Below are positions 23,788 to 36,648 of a stretch of DNA of 64,000 bases, one piece after another; the first letter of the stretch is position 1; each line of letters opens with the position of its first letter. The position numbers were made by a program, and so were the translations under genes. Origin of the DNA: Sternotherus odoratus (taxonomy: Eukaryota; Chordata; Testudines; Kinosternidae); contig JAVMKO010000002.1 of NCBI GenBank assembly GCA_032164245.1, forward strand, positions 93,199,340 through 93,263,339, read 5' to 3'. The notes beneath the pieces are model-generated. The model was given only the letters and a program-made list of their open reading frames with translations. It searched no databases and had not been told where the DNA came from.

Positions 23788-25124
23788 TTAGGAGGCTAGG
23801 TGCCTATACTATAGGGTAAAGCAGCAGCTGAGTGGAATTTTTGTAGATCACAGTGGTCCCTAAAAATGGGACTTGAGCACCTAGATACCTTTGTGGCTCC
23901 TTCCCCCAGCTCCTACTTAAAGAAGCCAACACTCGCTTCTTTAGGGCTTCAAAAAGCTGCATTTGAGTGGTGAAGGGTTAATGCTAATCATTGCTGTTCA
24001 TATGACCCAGTGGATACTGATTGATTTGACGAACATCATCAAAACCACCAAACTTGTTTAGTCTTTCTATTCCCACTGGTAAATAGGAAAGTAATAGGAA
24101 ATATTTTTGACAGCTACCTCCAGTTTTATTGGCATGCAGTCAGAGTCCAATTTGAACACATTGCTTTGCGCCATCCATGTATCAAAGCCAAGACACAAAC
24201 TGTCTTCCTGCCTCTTTTTCTGCAACTGTAGAATGCATTATCTTGCCTGCTCAAGAAAGATGTTCTCAAAAGACAACAGTAGTAATAGTTGTCCTAAAAT
24301 CAAGAGATTAAAGGTTAAATTGTGTTACAATTTAGAGAGGAAAAACACAGATTCTCTAACTTTTCAAAAAGGCTCCTAATGAATTTCACAGACCTCCTAG
24401 AATGCTTGTCATTTTTCCTTGTGCTGATGATTGAGACAAACATATTGGTGCCAGTCAGATGATTTGCTCACTCACAGTTACAACCTCTTGGGAGAATAAA
24501 GGTAATTTCTTATTATCCTATTTATGTGGGCAGGACTCATAAAACCTACTACCATCCCTCTGTCTTCCACCCCCCCCCCCTCCAGTGTTCACACCATTCA
24601 TGTCACTGGTTAGGAAAACTGTCAGAGAGGGGCTTTTCTTCCATTCCCCACAAGTGGAAGAAATCAGTGTGCCAAATCATGATGCACAGTAGGCTTGTTA
24701 ACTAATCCTGGAACAAATTAGCAGATTATAATTATATAGCTATTAATTCTGACCATGTAATTTGAATCAATGATCATTTAAAAATTTCTAAACATTTTTT
24801 ACACTCATGGTTTGATTTACATTCCTCCTGGAGAAGTACAATTCCTGCCAATTTTAAAATCTATTCTTGCAGCCGGTTGTTGAGTTATACAACTGCAAAA
24901 AATAAAGTTATTTAAATATTTCAAATGGAGAGTGCATATTTTAGCTAACATTAGCAAAGCTTGAAAAGGGTTAAACTCTCTGAGTTCAAGCTTTCCAAAA
25001 CCTCTACTTACTGTATTCAGTCTAAAGCTAATCAAATAGAGCTAGGTCCGCTCCTCAAGTCCATAGGCCACTGGCTGTGACATCCCATCCTAAGAAACCC
25101 ATGTTGGCACCTTGTCCCCTTGGT

Positions 25125-25328
25125 GAATCATAGAATATCAGAGCTGGCAGGTGTCTCAGGAGATCATCTAGTCTAACCCCCTGCTCAAAGCAGGACTAAT
25201 CTGCAATTAAATCATCCAACATATTTTTGCCCCATATTCCTAAATGGCCCCCTCAAGGATTTTACAGACTCACAACCCCAGGCTTAGTAGGTCAATGCTT
25301 AAACTACTGAGCTATCCCTCCCCTATAG
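25125..25328 (-). mobile_element. Cry I-type SINE, second subfamily
   Basis: The minus strand has a tRNA-like head (gatagctcagtagtttaagc) and a tail ending in CR1-like sequence; on the + strand this tail reads gaatcatagaatatcagagc. The tail differs from the copies at 17532 and 60003, so a different LINE-matched subfamily is present. Confidence 0.8.
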
Positions 25329-25329
25329 G

Positions 25330-26240
25330 ATCCAGGGTGTACATCGGTACCTCCAGGAATATCTCCCACATCCACCGTCTTCATTCATAAACAGGATGCC
25401 TCCCTGACAGGCCAGTCCTCGCTTACAGGCAGCCCCCCAACCTGAAGCAAATCCTGACCAGCAACCACACACCACACAACAAAAACACTAACCCAGAAAC
25501 CTATCCTTACAACAAAGCCCCGGTGCCCACTCCGTCCACATATGTATTCAAGGGACACCATCACAGGACCTAATCACATCAGCCACGCCATCAGGGGCTC
25601 GTTCACCTGCACATCTACCAATGTGATATACACCATCATGTGCGAACAATGCTCCTCTGCCATGTACATTGACCAAACCGGACAGTCGCTATGCAAAATA
25701 AATGGACACAAATCAGACATCAAGAATTATAACATGCAAAAACCTGTAGGAGAACACTTCAGCCTCCCTGGACACTCAATTACAGACCTAAAAATGACAA
25801 TTCATCTTCAAAAACAGACTCCAATGAGAAACTACAGAACTGGAATTAATTTGCAATCTGGACACCATCAAATTAGGCCTGAATAAAGACTGGGAGTGGA
25901 TGGGTCATTACACAAACTAAAAACTATTTTTTTCCCCTATTGCTACCTTCTTGTCAACTATTTGAAATGGGCCATCCTGATTAAAACTACAAAAGTTATT
26001 TTTTCTCCTGCTGATAATAGCTCACCTTCATTGATTTGTCTTGTTGGAGTTGGTATGGCAACCCCCATCTTTTCATGTTCTCTGTGTATATACAGTATAT
26101 ATACACAGTTCTCTGTGTATATATCTTCCTACTGTATTTTCCACTCCATGCATCTGATGAAGTAGGTTTTAGCCCACAAAAGCTTATGCCCAAATAAATT
26201 TGTTAGTCTCTAAGGTGCCACAAGTAATCCTCATTCTTTT
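25330..26240 (+). mobile_element. Penelope-like element (PLE), 3' part
   Basis: 5'-truncated PLE containing the C-terminal GIY-YIG region (see 25542-25886) and the 3' UTR. The UTR runs through gcatctgatgaagtagg, agcttatgcccaaataaa and ttagtctctaaggtgccac to a T-rich end near 26240. Other copies of this 3' UTR are at 44925-45899, 55285-55590 and 61585-61772. It abuts the Cry SINE on its left. Confidence 0.8.
25542..25886 (+). pseudogene. PLE GIY-YIG endonuclease remnant
   Basis: The frame encodes a block with NVIYTIMCEQC, then MYIDQTGQSL, NGHKSDI and, later, GEHFSLPGHS. This order fits the GIY-YIG endonuclease that Penelope-like elements use to nick target DNA. Here the second motif reads MYID where family members normally have a Gly, and the segment after GQSL is shortened, so the domain is probably inactive. 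The reverse transcriptase that should lie upstream is missing through 5' truncation. The frame opens at a non-AUG-defined position inside the polyprotein, so the start is arbitrary. Confidence 0.8.
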
Positions 26241-27361
26241 TTCTAAGGGAATGGGGACTGTTTGATAGCATGTAGTCAGATCCCATGTAAGATAATTCTG
26301 CCAATGGCAACCATTATTTAATGCAGGGAAATCTCCATTGGTTTGTAGGGGCTGGTACCACAGAGTGACTATTTCGTGACCAGCCCTTCAATTTCATTTG
26401 GTTTTTCACTGTTTTTATCTCTTTCCCAGGCAAAAAATGGCCTTTAGTTTTTTATACAGCTCAGTAGCCTACATGCTGTTCTCCACAAGCTTTTCCTTAA
26501 ACTTATTGACAAGTGTCAGACTTCAAATGATAGTCTATTAGTGTTGGTGCAGAGTCTTAGGCCTCCCTCCTCTGAAGGAGTAAAGCAGTGGTGAGCACTA
26601 AAATCTGTTTCCTAGAATGAATGTAAATTAGTGATATTACAATATCTAGTTTCAACTTGTAGCACATCTCTCTAACAGTAATCGTTTCCTACAGTACATC
26701 AGTATCAGTGAAGCAACGTTAGGACGACTGATATACAGCAAGCACTACACAAGGGAAAAACTCCAAGAGGATGTATAAATGATAATACATATGCAAATAT
26801 TCTCTGATGCCAAGCACTATTTAAACTGTGGCAATGAGAACACTGCTCTACTAAAACTTGTACAGCAGCAGCTCTGGTCCCACGAATTTTCCTACCAAAA
26901 CAGTGCTTTTTATCTTAGCTTCGCACACAACAATATCAGTTAAGACTGAAATAAACACATAGATGAAACTCTTAGCTCACTTCAATGAAGCTATGTCAGT
27001 TTATACAGCTGAGGATCATTCTCCGCTTCCTTGCATCTTGAATAATGATTGACACCTGTAAAGTGGGTGTAAAATACTACCAAATCAGAATAGTAATATT
27101 TTAAACCCCCTTTGTAAGTGTGCCAATGACTACATATGGTGTAAAAGCAATGGAGAGTCAGGCCTCAGAATCTATGCTTTACTGAAAATACAACCACTAT
27201 AGAAGAAAAGAAATCAGATGGGGTAGAACAGACAAACAGAATGGGATATAAAAGTGAACCTGCCTTACGTTAAGCTGCTTGAAATTGGGACACAAAGGAA
27301 ATCTGAACAAACAGTGATCAGGAGATTGCATAAAAATACTGGATAAACACAATCAGACTAG
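26241..27361. other. Intergenic, no gene seen
   Basis: AT-rich sequence without a recognised repeat except a faint palindromic-repeat relative near 27065-27170. No exon candidates. Confidence 0.5.
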
Positions 27362-27369
27362 GATATATA

Positions 27370-28000
27370 GCACGGATGGACAAACTTTTTGGCCCAAGGG
27401 TCACATGAGGATTGCAATGTATGGAGGGCCGGGTAGGGAATGCTGTGCCTCCCCAAACAGCCTAGCCCCGCCCCCTATCTGGCCCCCTCCCCCTATCTGA
27501 CCTCCTCCCACTTCCCACCCCCGACTGTCCCCCTCAGAATCCTCGACACATCCAACCCCCACTGCTCCTTTCCCCCTGACCACCACCTCCAGAACCTCTA
27601 ACCACCACCCCAGGACCCCACCCCCTTTCTAAAACCCCCTGCTCCCTATCCCCTGACTCCCACACCTATCCAACCCCCCTGTTCCACAGCCTCTGACTGT
27701 CCCCCCAGAACCTCTGCTCCATCCAACTGCTCCCTGTCCCTTATCCAACCCTCCGGCCCCGGCCCCCTTACCATGCTGCTCAGAGCAGCATGTCAGGCAA
27801 CTGTACAGAGCCAGACACGCTGCCCCACAAGAGCATGCAGCCCCACCCCGCCGAAGGCTGCCCGCATGGTGGCATGGCTCCAGTGAAAGAGGAAAGGTGG
27901 GGGAGGGGCAGGGCATTGCCTCCTTGGCCAGGAGCTCAGGGCCAGGCAGGAGGGTCCCATGCGCCGGGTGTGGCCCATGGGCCATAGTTTGCCCACTCCC
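27370..28000. mobile_element. Non-autonomous hAT element
   Basis: Ends are gcacggatggacaaac and gtttgcccactccc, with perfect 8-bp duplications gatatata at 27362-27369 and 28001-28008. The core is C-rich and holds multiple stop-poor frames on both strands that show no family resemblance. Inferred to be a transposase-less derivative. Confidence 0.85.
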
Positions 28001-28008
28001 GATATATA

Positions 28009-28150
28009 GTATCAGAGGGGTAGCCATGTTTATTTGTGTCCACAAAACCAACGAGGAGTCTGGTGGCACCTTAAAAGTGACACTCCATGCACTTGAAGAG
28101 GTGGTTTTTTTTAACCCATGAAAGCTTATGTCCAAATAAATCTGTTAGGA
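28009..28150. mobile_element. Short PLE-derived inverted repeat
   Basis: The left half reads like the PLE 3' UTR on the minus strand (tctggtggcaccttaaa) and the right half like the same UTR on the plus strand (gaaagcttatgtccaaataa). This truncated head-to-head arrangement matches the larger copy at 44925-45899. Confidence 0.6.
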
Positions 28151-28344
28151 TATATAGTGGCTCCAACATCCCAAAAATAATTTGTTTACAGGACAACAAA
28201 GTCCATTCTTTCCTTTACTTAGAGACCATAATTTTGTTTTTATTGAAAATGAAAGAAGATAATTATATATCAGTATAGATGGCTAATTACACCATCATTT
28301 AGCTACTGAATTATTGAGAGCAACATGTAACAGAGAAAATGCCT

Positions 28345-28470
28345 TTGATTTTTCTTAGTGAGACAAGGTGTGTGAGGTAATATGTTTTATTGGACCAACT
28401 TCTGTTGGTGAAGAACTAAGCTTTTGAATTTATGCAGAGGTTTTCTTCAGGTCTGGGAAAATACAGTACT
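28345..28470 (+). repeat. Interspersed repeat, retroelement-tail-like
   Basis: Contains ggtaatatgttttattggac, caacttctgttggtg and ttcttcaggtctggg, a block I recognise as high-copy in turtles and crocodilians. It resembles a retroelement 3' end; the class is not certain. Confidence 0.5.
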
Positions 28471-29261
28471 CATAGTGTCACCTGAGTGTTAGATTTTTAC
28501 ATGCAAACACTGCATTCTACTACTTTATATTAGTCTAAAGAGCCCTCTAGTGGTCACATATAGAGTTCTTTATCAAATATTTCAAGTAGTAAACTACACC
28601 TCCTTGCCATTTGTACTTACTCACTCTCTTGAAGCGAGGAAAGTACCATTAGTTTCAGGGTGGGAAAGTAGATTGTTGACATTGGTTGATGATAAATTTG
28701 TATAATGATTTTTCAAGACTAGACAGATCTCATTTTAAATCATGAAATCACAGAGGCTATCTGTATCCCAGAATACTATATATTCATATTGTATATGATT
28801 TCATGGACATTGTGATAGTGTCCTTTTCAAAATCATACCCAAGACTATATAATTATAGGATTTAAAATGGACCTTAACCAAAACTACTCTCTTCATTTGG
28901 GATCCAGAGCCACAAACTCTCTCTTGGAGTCAGGCTCCTAAGCAAGAATGGCAGTGGTGCAGACCTAACTCCACACATAATGGCCTAGTTTTAGCCCAGT
29001 GATAAGGATCCTCACCTAGGCTATGGAGAGACTACAGTTCAGTTCACTCTTCTGCCTGAGGAGGGCCATGGGTTTCACACCTATTAGGTGATTAACCACT
29101 GAAATACAGGGCAGAGATGCAGCCACGGGCTGGTTTGGGTGGGCCATAGCCCACCCACTTAGCATCCAGACCCACCTTATCCCCGATTGTGCTCTGGCCC
29201 CAGAGCTGGAGGATGCTGCACGCTGGGTGCACACACACCCGGCACAACCAGAGGGGGAGGG

Positions 29262-29543
29262 CAGGGGCAGATTAATTGCTCCTGGGTCCCTAAGCACAGC
29301 CAAGCAATGGGCCCCCCTTTCAACTCTCACCCCCATTCACAACCCAGCTTTTACTCATAAAGTGTAACTGACGCAACATTGGGGGATTTTGGGGGGCCCA
29401 AGACGTTAATTGAGACTTTTTTAAATTTAAGGCCGTGCAAACCTGTAATTTTGTAACCATTTGTTGTTGTTGCTGCTTGGGGCCCCTTTTCTCTTGGGGC
29501 CCTTAGCACGTGCTTTTATTGCTTATAGGTTAATCCACCATTG
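29262..29543. mobile_element. hAT-like non-autonomous element
   Basis: Starts caggggcagattaattgc and ends taggttaatccaccattg. Flanks ggggaggg (29254-29261) and gggcaggg (29544-29551) match at 7 of 8, though G-rich flanks make chance agreement easier. Confidence 0.7.
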
Positions 29544-30182
29544 GGGCAGGGACAGCAGCGGCAAAGCAGCAGAGGGCAAGACAAGCACGACACACATGCA
29601 CACACACTGCAGGAGGAGGAGCTGGGCCTGGCATGGGACAGTGAAATGAGGACTGGTGCCAGGAGCCATGCACCCTGGAGAACGGCATCTCCTCCTGGAG
29701 CTGGGTGTGCTTACAGGGGTACAGGGGGGCCCTGGCCAAGGCATCCATAGCCCCCAAAAGGCCAGCTGGAGGGTCTTACCACATAAACTCTCTTAAAGAG
29801 AAAGGCGGTCATTTCCCACAAGAATCGCTGGGAGAAAGAGGCCTAATAAGTCTCTTTCAAAGAGTACTTGTAGAGAGGACCAGGGGAAGCCCTCTGACAA
29901 TGTAGCCACACCACGTGTTTTAATATTCATGAGAGGAAAGATCTTAATATATATATATATACAGACTGTGTAATATAAACACATATAGACAGTATAACAA
30001 AACATAAACCTCAACCTCAGCTTTCTCTCCCCCAAACTTGGTTATTCCCAAGACTTCCCTGTAGGCCTTTTTCTGGCCCAATCACTAGGACCCAGATCCA
30101 CGAAAGGAACTTAGGTGTTTTGACACTGAATGTCTTGCAACACCTAATTTTTAGGCACCTAGAAAATCACAGGAACAACGCT

Positions 30183-30301
30183 AGGGTTTCCAATTTTGGT
30201 GGACATATTTCTAGAGGTTTCATCACATGACATAATATTTAATTAAAGATTAATCTTTAATTTCTGAAGACTCCAGGGCAATCCTGGGGGGTTGGCAGCC
30301 C
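30183..30301. mobile_element. Short palindromic MITE
   Basis: Begins agggtttccaattttgg and ends near ggttggcagcccg, with a central palindrome around taattaaagattaatcttta. Probably related to the larger element at 30343-30972, whose ends also read agggttgccaac. Confidence 0.6.
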
Positions 30302-30342
30302 GAAGTGATCCACAAAGCCTGACTTCACTGCCTAAGCTCCCT

Positions 30343-30972
30343 TAGGGTTGCCAACTTGGTAATATTTAAAAACCAGACACTCCAGCAGGAGTGCTGGAAC
30401 CTCCCCTGCCTCACCTTTTCCCCTGACCTTGCACCCCTGCCCCGCCTCTTCCCCTGAGGTCCCACCCCCATCCAGGGCCGGCACAAGCACTAGGCGGCTG
30501 CCTAGGGCACCAGGTTTTGCGGGACAGCATTTCGGCAGCAGTTCCTCCAAGGGCAGGCACCAGCGTAGAACACTGGAGGGTGGCACGCTGTCTGTAATTG
30601 GGGTGGCACACCACAGCTTTCAGCAGTATTTCGGTGGCCATAGGCAGGTAGCCGCTTCGTTCACTGGTGGCGTTGCAGCAGCAGCTTGACGAGTTTGGGG
30701 TTGTTGTTTTGCTTTGCCGCTTAGGGAGGCAAAACAGCTAACACCAACACTGCCCCCATCCACTCCTCTTCTATTCTCCCCCTGTTTCCTGGGGAGCCAG
30801 AGCTGGGAGCTGCAGCTGCCCAACCAAGGCAGAAGACAGCCCCAGATGAGTAGGGGCTGCCATGAGTGTTGACCTGGCATCTCCCATCTCTTGCACTCGC
30901 AGTAACCGAACTTTGGGTGTCGAGTCAGTTGATCTGACCAGATACTGAAAACCGAACACCTGGCCACACTAG
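30343..30972. mobile_element. Composite DNA transposon with nested insertion
   Basis: The left end tagggttgccaacttgg is mirrored by a degenerate acacctggccacactagg at the right. A second element starts inside at about 30473 with cagggccggcacaagc, the terminus type also seen at 57265. Its right end near 30760 is not clear. Stop-poor frames inside are compositional. Confidence 0.55.
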
Positions 30973-31080
30973 GCTCCCTATCTACAATGAATGAGAAAAG
31001 ATAGTGCCAAATCTGTGATCCATAAAGCCAGGCAGGGAGCTGCTAAGCTGCTAAGCTACCCAATGGAAGATGCCGGTGAG

Positions 31081-31232
31081 CAGGGCCAGATTTCCATTTA
31101 GGCACAGTAGGCACGTGCCTAGGGCACCAGTCTTACCTCTCTAAAACTGCGTGCAACATGAACGTCAGCTGTAGGCAATGGAGCTCTGAAGATGTTGTGC
31201 CTAGGGACATGTAAGGGGTAAATCTGGCCCTG
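31081..31232. mobile_element. Short hAT MITE
   Basis: Starts cagggccagatttccattta and ends gtaaatctggccctg. Flanks ccggtgag (31073-31080) and ctggtgag (31233-31240) agree at 7 of 8. At 152 bp it is little more than its inverted ends. Confidence 0.85.
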
Positions 31233-31240
31233 CTGGTGAG

Positions 31241-33690
31241 AGGGGTGTGTGCTAAGACCCGCCTCCTCCGAGTTCAGCACCTCTCTCTGCTAGCAATCCA
31301 TGAACTGGGGGAAGAAAAGGGTTTGGTTACCTACGTTCCAACCTAGTGGATGCAATCAGAGGCCTCCTAACTCCACGTAAGAGCTGTGGATGGAGGATCT
31401 CCCTTAAAACCTTGAGCCCACTGGTTAGGGAACTCACCTGGGATGTGGGAGAGAGTCTCTGCCAGCTCAGTGCCTCCCTCTAGTTGACAAGGAGAAAGGA
31501 TTTGCTCTAGGCCCTGCTACCTCCCAGGCAAGTGCCTTAACCACTTAGGTATAGAATATTCCGATGTCAGTGTCTCCTGATGAAGTTGTTCCACTTTAAT
31601 TATGTACTTAGTTGAGCCAGACATATTGTTAGAGAGATTCCTAGACTGTGATAATGGTTCATTTACTGCACTTCACTTACAAATACACCCCTGATGAACC
31701 CATCGTATTTTCTGGAGCTGTGTGGCCACACACACTTCAAATGCCTCACACTAGCTTTTCAAAAATTCCAGAAGAAAGTTTTCTTACTAAGAAAGAAGCA
31801 GGAGCTGAACATTCACCTTGGCCTCCATTCTGAGAAAAAGGCTTGGAAATAGCATCAGCAGGGGAATTACGGAAGTTTCCCAGGAGAACATGGGTGTTTT
31901 ACCTCTTCTGTCATAATTCCCCTGGGTGCTATGAGGTATTCCACAGTTCATTTTGAAATCTGCCAGAAGCCATTGCTTCCGGGAGCTGTGCCTGGAACCG
32001 TAGCATATTTGTACTTAGCGGGCAGGTACCTGAAACAGTGAAGAGCCAGAGTCTGCAGAGGTCAAAAACTGTAGTGTCCTGGAACAGCCTGGCCAGTAAG
32101 GACACTATGTTTACACACTGGTACTATACCTCCATTTAATTAGGAACATTCAAAATCACTAGTGCAGATTTAAATTCTCAACCTTAACTTTGCATTAACC
32201 TTTTTTCCCCCCTTTAGGATCCTTTACTTGGAATCCTCACCTTCACTGAACTTAATCACTCTGCATGTCCTTGTGGCTTCCCAGCCCAAGGGTCATTTCT
32301 CTGGCTGTATCAAAGGTTCTTCTTTAATAAGATTATTTAGGAAATAGCAAGGGTGGCTTTTAAACTCATCTTTCCACTCCTCCTTATAATGCTTACTATT
32401 TCTTAACACCCATTGCATGCTAATCGCAGCTGTGAATGAACAAGAATTGTGACCTTGCAGTGAAATAAAATATCACACCTTTAATAGTGGTATAAAGATT
32501 GATGATAGGTTATTCTAACTACTTTTTTTTTTAACCATGGTTTTGAGTCTAAAAGTCTGATGACAAAGATATCCCCTGTGACAAGAAAATTTCCCTCCAG
32601 GATGCTTTATAGTATATTGAAGATTACTGCTCAGGATCAAATATCCTTTAGAATTCAGTACAGCCTAATGATACATTATGCATGACCAGCAATATAGTTA
32701 CAATCATGGGATTAGTAACATAACATGAGCCTTCATCTTGCTCCTGTTCAGTAAACTGGAGACATGAAAAGGTATTTAAAATAACTACTTCCTCATTCTT
32801 CCATCAGGGAGAGTGAAAAAGAGAGATGCTATCTTAACACCTAGGCATTTATTTAAAGGAGTCTAACTGCAGGAATCTGGGAGGCTACATGTGTGTTGCT
32901 TGTGCTTTAAGGATTTGACTCACTTTAGTGTGGAAAATGGGAATTCAATTACCTGGATTATGTAGCTCTTCTACAACAGCTTTCAGACTTTCATCTTCCT
33001 AGTTTTAATGCAAGTTCACTATCAAAATGTAAACCAAATTTATGTTTCCCACCAGTATAAAAATATTTATCATGGCATAACATGCAAGAATAATATATAT
33101 AGCCCTGGATTGATTACAAGTTTGTGATATGGTTCTGCTGTGGTCATTAACCACAAGGTCAGAGCTCACAAAATTTATGAATGGCCATAGAACCAAAAAA
33201 GTAAGTTTGAATTTCCTCTGCGTATGCAGTTCTACTTTATATAGCTATTATATTTTTACAATGTAAATTATGGTAGAGCTCACGGATTCATGCTATGATT
33301 CTCAGGCACTTCTCCTATTCCTGAAATCTCTGTTGGAAAATGAAAGATTAGTATGAGTATGGGAGAATGTAGACTGATGCTAGAACAAAAGAATTATGAT
33401 GTTTCTACATGATAGATCAGGAATTCTGTTTTAGTATATGAAATATTACTTTCTATTAGCTTTTAATTCTCTAAAGATCATATGAAAGGAGGAAAATAAC
33501 TCTCCTTTAAGGTGAAAAATTGTAATGGCTAACATTCCACTTATATAGTACATATTTAAACAAGAATTAGCAGCTGCTTTTCAGAATTAGTAGAAAATAA
33601 TTTACAAGAATTGCTTTGTAATATGTATTGTTTTACAGATGAAGAAAAAAAGAAGTGTATTTAAAGTATTCACTGTTTGAAAGATGTCCT
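31241..33690. other. Intergenic, no gene seen
   Basis: Mostly AT-rich. About 31415-31560 contains tRNA-SINE-like words (cactggttagggaactcacc and a mirrored taaccacttaggt) but is too decayed to assign. No coding exon recognised. Confidence 0.5.
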
Positions 33691-33696
33691 ATAGGA

Positions 33697-33869
33697 CAGC
33701 GGTGTGCAATACATTCGCCACTAGCCACATGTGGCTAATAGGCTATTGACCTGTGGTTAATGAATGTGGCTTTTTTATAATGCGGCTTAATGTGGCTAAT
33801 AAGAAAAATTCAAAACCACAAGTGTGGCTAGCATTGTGGCTAGCATCAAATTTCTATTGGACACCGCTG
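33697..33869. mobile_element. Old hAT MITE, MER5-like
   Basis: Starts cagcggtgtgcaatac and ends tttctattggacaccgctg, with tagccacatgtggctaat near the left end and the same words repeated inside. The layout resembles amniote Charlie/MER5-type elements. The 8-bp flanks do not match, which fits age. Confidence 0.7.
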
Positions 33870-33876
33870 GGTTTGT

Positions 33877-35288
33877 AGTACTCTGTTCTGAGGGCAGAAA
33901 GCCACAGAGACCCTTCAAAAATGAGCAGTACATTTTTACAGCCACTTTTTTTACCCTGGTCTGTTTCGCTATTCCCCATTCAAGTGAATTGCCTATGTAG
34001 TGTCATGGAGATGTTAATATTGGTGAGTTGAGAGCTTCCAAGCTGGTAAAATCAAGTAACTTCAGTGGAAGTGTACAGAGAAACCCATACCGTGGAGATG
34101 CATATTTAATAAAGGTGACTTTAGTGCTAAAAGAAATTATAAAGATTCCAGAACCTCAGCTGTACCTTTATGCAACCACCAATTGTATCTTAAGCAAATG
34201 AACACTCGAAACAGTGACAAAATCATTAAACAACTACTGCCACCATTAATTAATAAAATACTTTATTCTGTAAGGTCCCAGTTCGGCAATCCATCCTTAT
34301 TCAGCACAGTACTTAGGCAAATGCTTAATTTAAGCACATGCTTAAATTGTTCCATGGGCCCAACCTCTAAGCACAGGTTTAAATGCTTGGTGAATAGGGG
34401 CTTAATCCATTACCAATTAGTGAAGATAAGTAAATCAGTGAAGAAGGGTCAAAATCTTTACCTTCTAATTCCAAGATCATCTCTTGTTGATTGTGAAACC
34501 AAACATTTCATAGAGTACACAGGAAAGAAAAGATCGAGCTTGGTGAAGTTTTTAGTTTAATGCTTTCAGTAATACAGAAATGGTGCCATTGTCTTTCTTT
34601 TGCAATAATTTGTTGAATGTATACATTTAACAAATTATACATTTGTTTTATGCTATAAATATAGCAAATATCACAAATCATAGGATCAAACAGCTGCTGC
34701 GAAATTAAGACAATTTACACAAAATTAACAAAAGATTGAGTAAATTAAAAGTATAGGAGGTAAGCAACAGAATTGTATAATATAAACACCCCCACTTCCT
34801 TGAAATTCTAAGAAACTTTAAAGAGAATTTTTTTAAAGTTAAGATTAATCATGTCTAAAAAGAAAATTTAGAAGGGTTTCACACATTGATTTTGGAGGGT
34901 TATACTGGTCCGCCTTCATGAGGTTGTAGAAGCAAGATGCATATACTGTTAAAATACATATTATTCTCTAAGGTCAGGAATGAACTCTGCAAGGTAGTAT
35001 TTGAAAGGAAAATTTTCAAATACCTTCTATGACTTGATATCATACAACTGTTAACAAGTCACATATGCAGGTTTCATTTTAAATTTTACATAGGTCAGAA
35101 TTATCACCAAGTTTGTACCCTGGGATATGAAGAATTTTAAATAAATACATGATGCTATTCTCTTCTCAAGTACAACAGACAGGGAAAAGACAGAAATACA
35201 TGCTTTAGAGACCCATGCAAGGTGTTTGTTGAACCAGCAAATAAAGTGAGCAAGCAGATTTCTTTCATCTTAAAAATGAAATCAATTT
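33877..35288. other. Intergenic, no gene seen
   Basis: AT-rich. A relative of the palindromic repeat lies at about 34275-34400 (ttaggcaaatgcttaattta with mirrored words). A frame of 125 codons across it (34183-34560) shows no family resemblance, and part of it is repeat-derived. Confidence 0.5.
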
Positions 35289-35293
35289 AGGAT

Positions 35294-36643
35294 TGTAAGA
35301 GGGGTTACCCCAGCCCTTATGCTCCTGAGTACAAAGGCTGGGCCTCTTCTATGCCAGACCAACGAGTCCTTTTTCCCCCCACACACCCCACTTTGCCAGT
35401 TGGGGTTTTTGGGGTTACCAGTCGCTGCCACCAATCGAGTACACTTCCAAAACCTTGGAGGGGCCCCCGATCTTCCCCACCCCAACTTTGTCCCCTTCAC
35501 TGGGTTTCAAAGTCAGATACCTGGAGGCTGCTTTCTGTCCTTCACCCTCCCCGGCTGAAGGCAGACTTCCCCCACCCCTATCTCTCTGTACCTGAGAGGC
35601 AGACACCTGGCGACTGCTTCCTCCCTCCCCCGTCTAACCTGATGGTAAGGAGAGACAGTCTTCACACTCCAGCTAGGCCCCTATTCCCTTCCCTTCCCCT
35701 TTCCCAACTGGAAGCAGAGAAAAACCCTAAGGGCAATAAACCAGATGGTTTTATAACTAGAAAATTTAATAAAGAAAAAGGTTAAAGCAGAGATACAGAC
35801 ACTTTACATTTGGGGTTCCCCACTTTGTTCTGAAAAGGAAAGAACACCCCAAAAGGCACGGCTTAATAGAAGAATCAAATGGTTATACTCACATTAGCTA
35901 AGTAGAAGTATCAGAAAAAGGTACAGCCATCTTTATAGCCAAAGATGGTCTAGAACAGGGGTCTCAAACTCAAATGACCATGAGGGCCGCATGAGGACTA
36001 GTGCACTTGCCCGAGGGCCGCACCACTGACACACACCCTGCCCTCGCTGCCCCGGCTCCGCCCCCACTCCACCCCTTCCAATAGGTCCCACCCCTGCCCC
36101 ACCTCCTCCTCTGAGCACGCAGCTCCCCATTCCCTCCTGGAAAGCACTAGGCACCACCAACAGCTGTTTGGCAAACAAAGCAAGAGCAATATAGGAAGTC
36201 CAGAGCTAGAAACACACGCGGCCCAGCCAGGCAGCAGAGAAGCCTCTGCTTCTAGCCCCTCCCTCCCGCAAACTGCTATGGGGGGGGGACGACAGGAAGC
36301 TTGGCGGGCCGCAGGGAAGGGCTTCGTGGGCCACATGCGGCCCCCGGGCCGCATGTTTGAGACCCCTGGTCTAGAACCCTTGCCAGCTACCTTGGCAAGC
36401 TTCCTGCCTCATGTGCAGCCAAGATGGAACTCTTCTGGCCCGTGCCTCCTCCCTGGAGACCAGCCAAGATGGAACTAACTGTTTTGCTCCTCCCTTCTTC
36501 CTGGGCTGGAGGCTCCTCCCCCCCTCATGGCAGGGAAACTCCCACGTCACCTGTCTCAGACCACATAGCCCCCACCCAGGCAAGGCACACTGTATTAGAT
36601 AACATAGCCCAACCCAGGCAAGGCACCCTCCATACTTATGACA
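35294..36643. mobile_element. Solo LTR of an endogenous retrovirus, interrupted
   Basis: The + strand runs from tgtaagaggggttacc to cttatgaca. As TG...CA termini are symmetric, the transcriptional strand is undecided. Flanks are aggat at 35289-35293 and 36644-36648, a perfect 5-bp duplication. After removing the hAT at 35956-36368 and its target copy, the LTR is about 930 bp, a normal size. AATAAA motifs occur near 35738 and 35768 on the + strand. No gag, pol or env adjoin it, so it is the product of LTR-LTR recombination. Confidence 0.8.
35956..36368. mobile_element. Complete non-autonomous hAT nested in LTR
   Basis: Starts caggggtctcaaactc and ends gtttgagacccctg, with perfect duplications gtctagaa at 35948-35955 and 36369-36376. 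It is the intact counterpart of the truncated copy at 14270. The perfect duplication and intact ends suggest a relatively recent insertion, later than the LTR. Confidence 0.95.
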
Positions 36644-36648
36644 AGGAT

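Noticed and set aside
34183..34560. 125-codon + strand frame
   Set aside because: Partly repeat-derived with no recognised domain or splice context.
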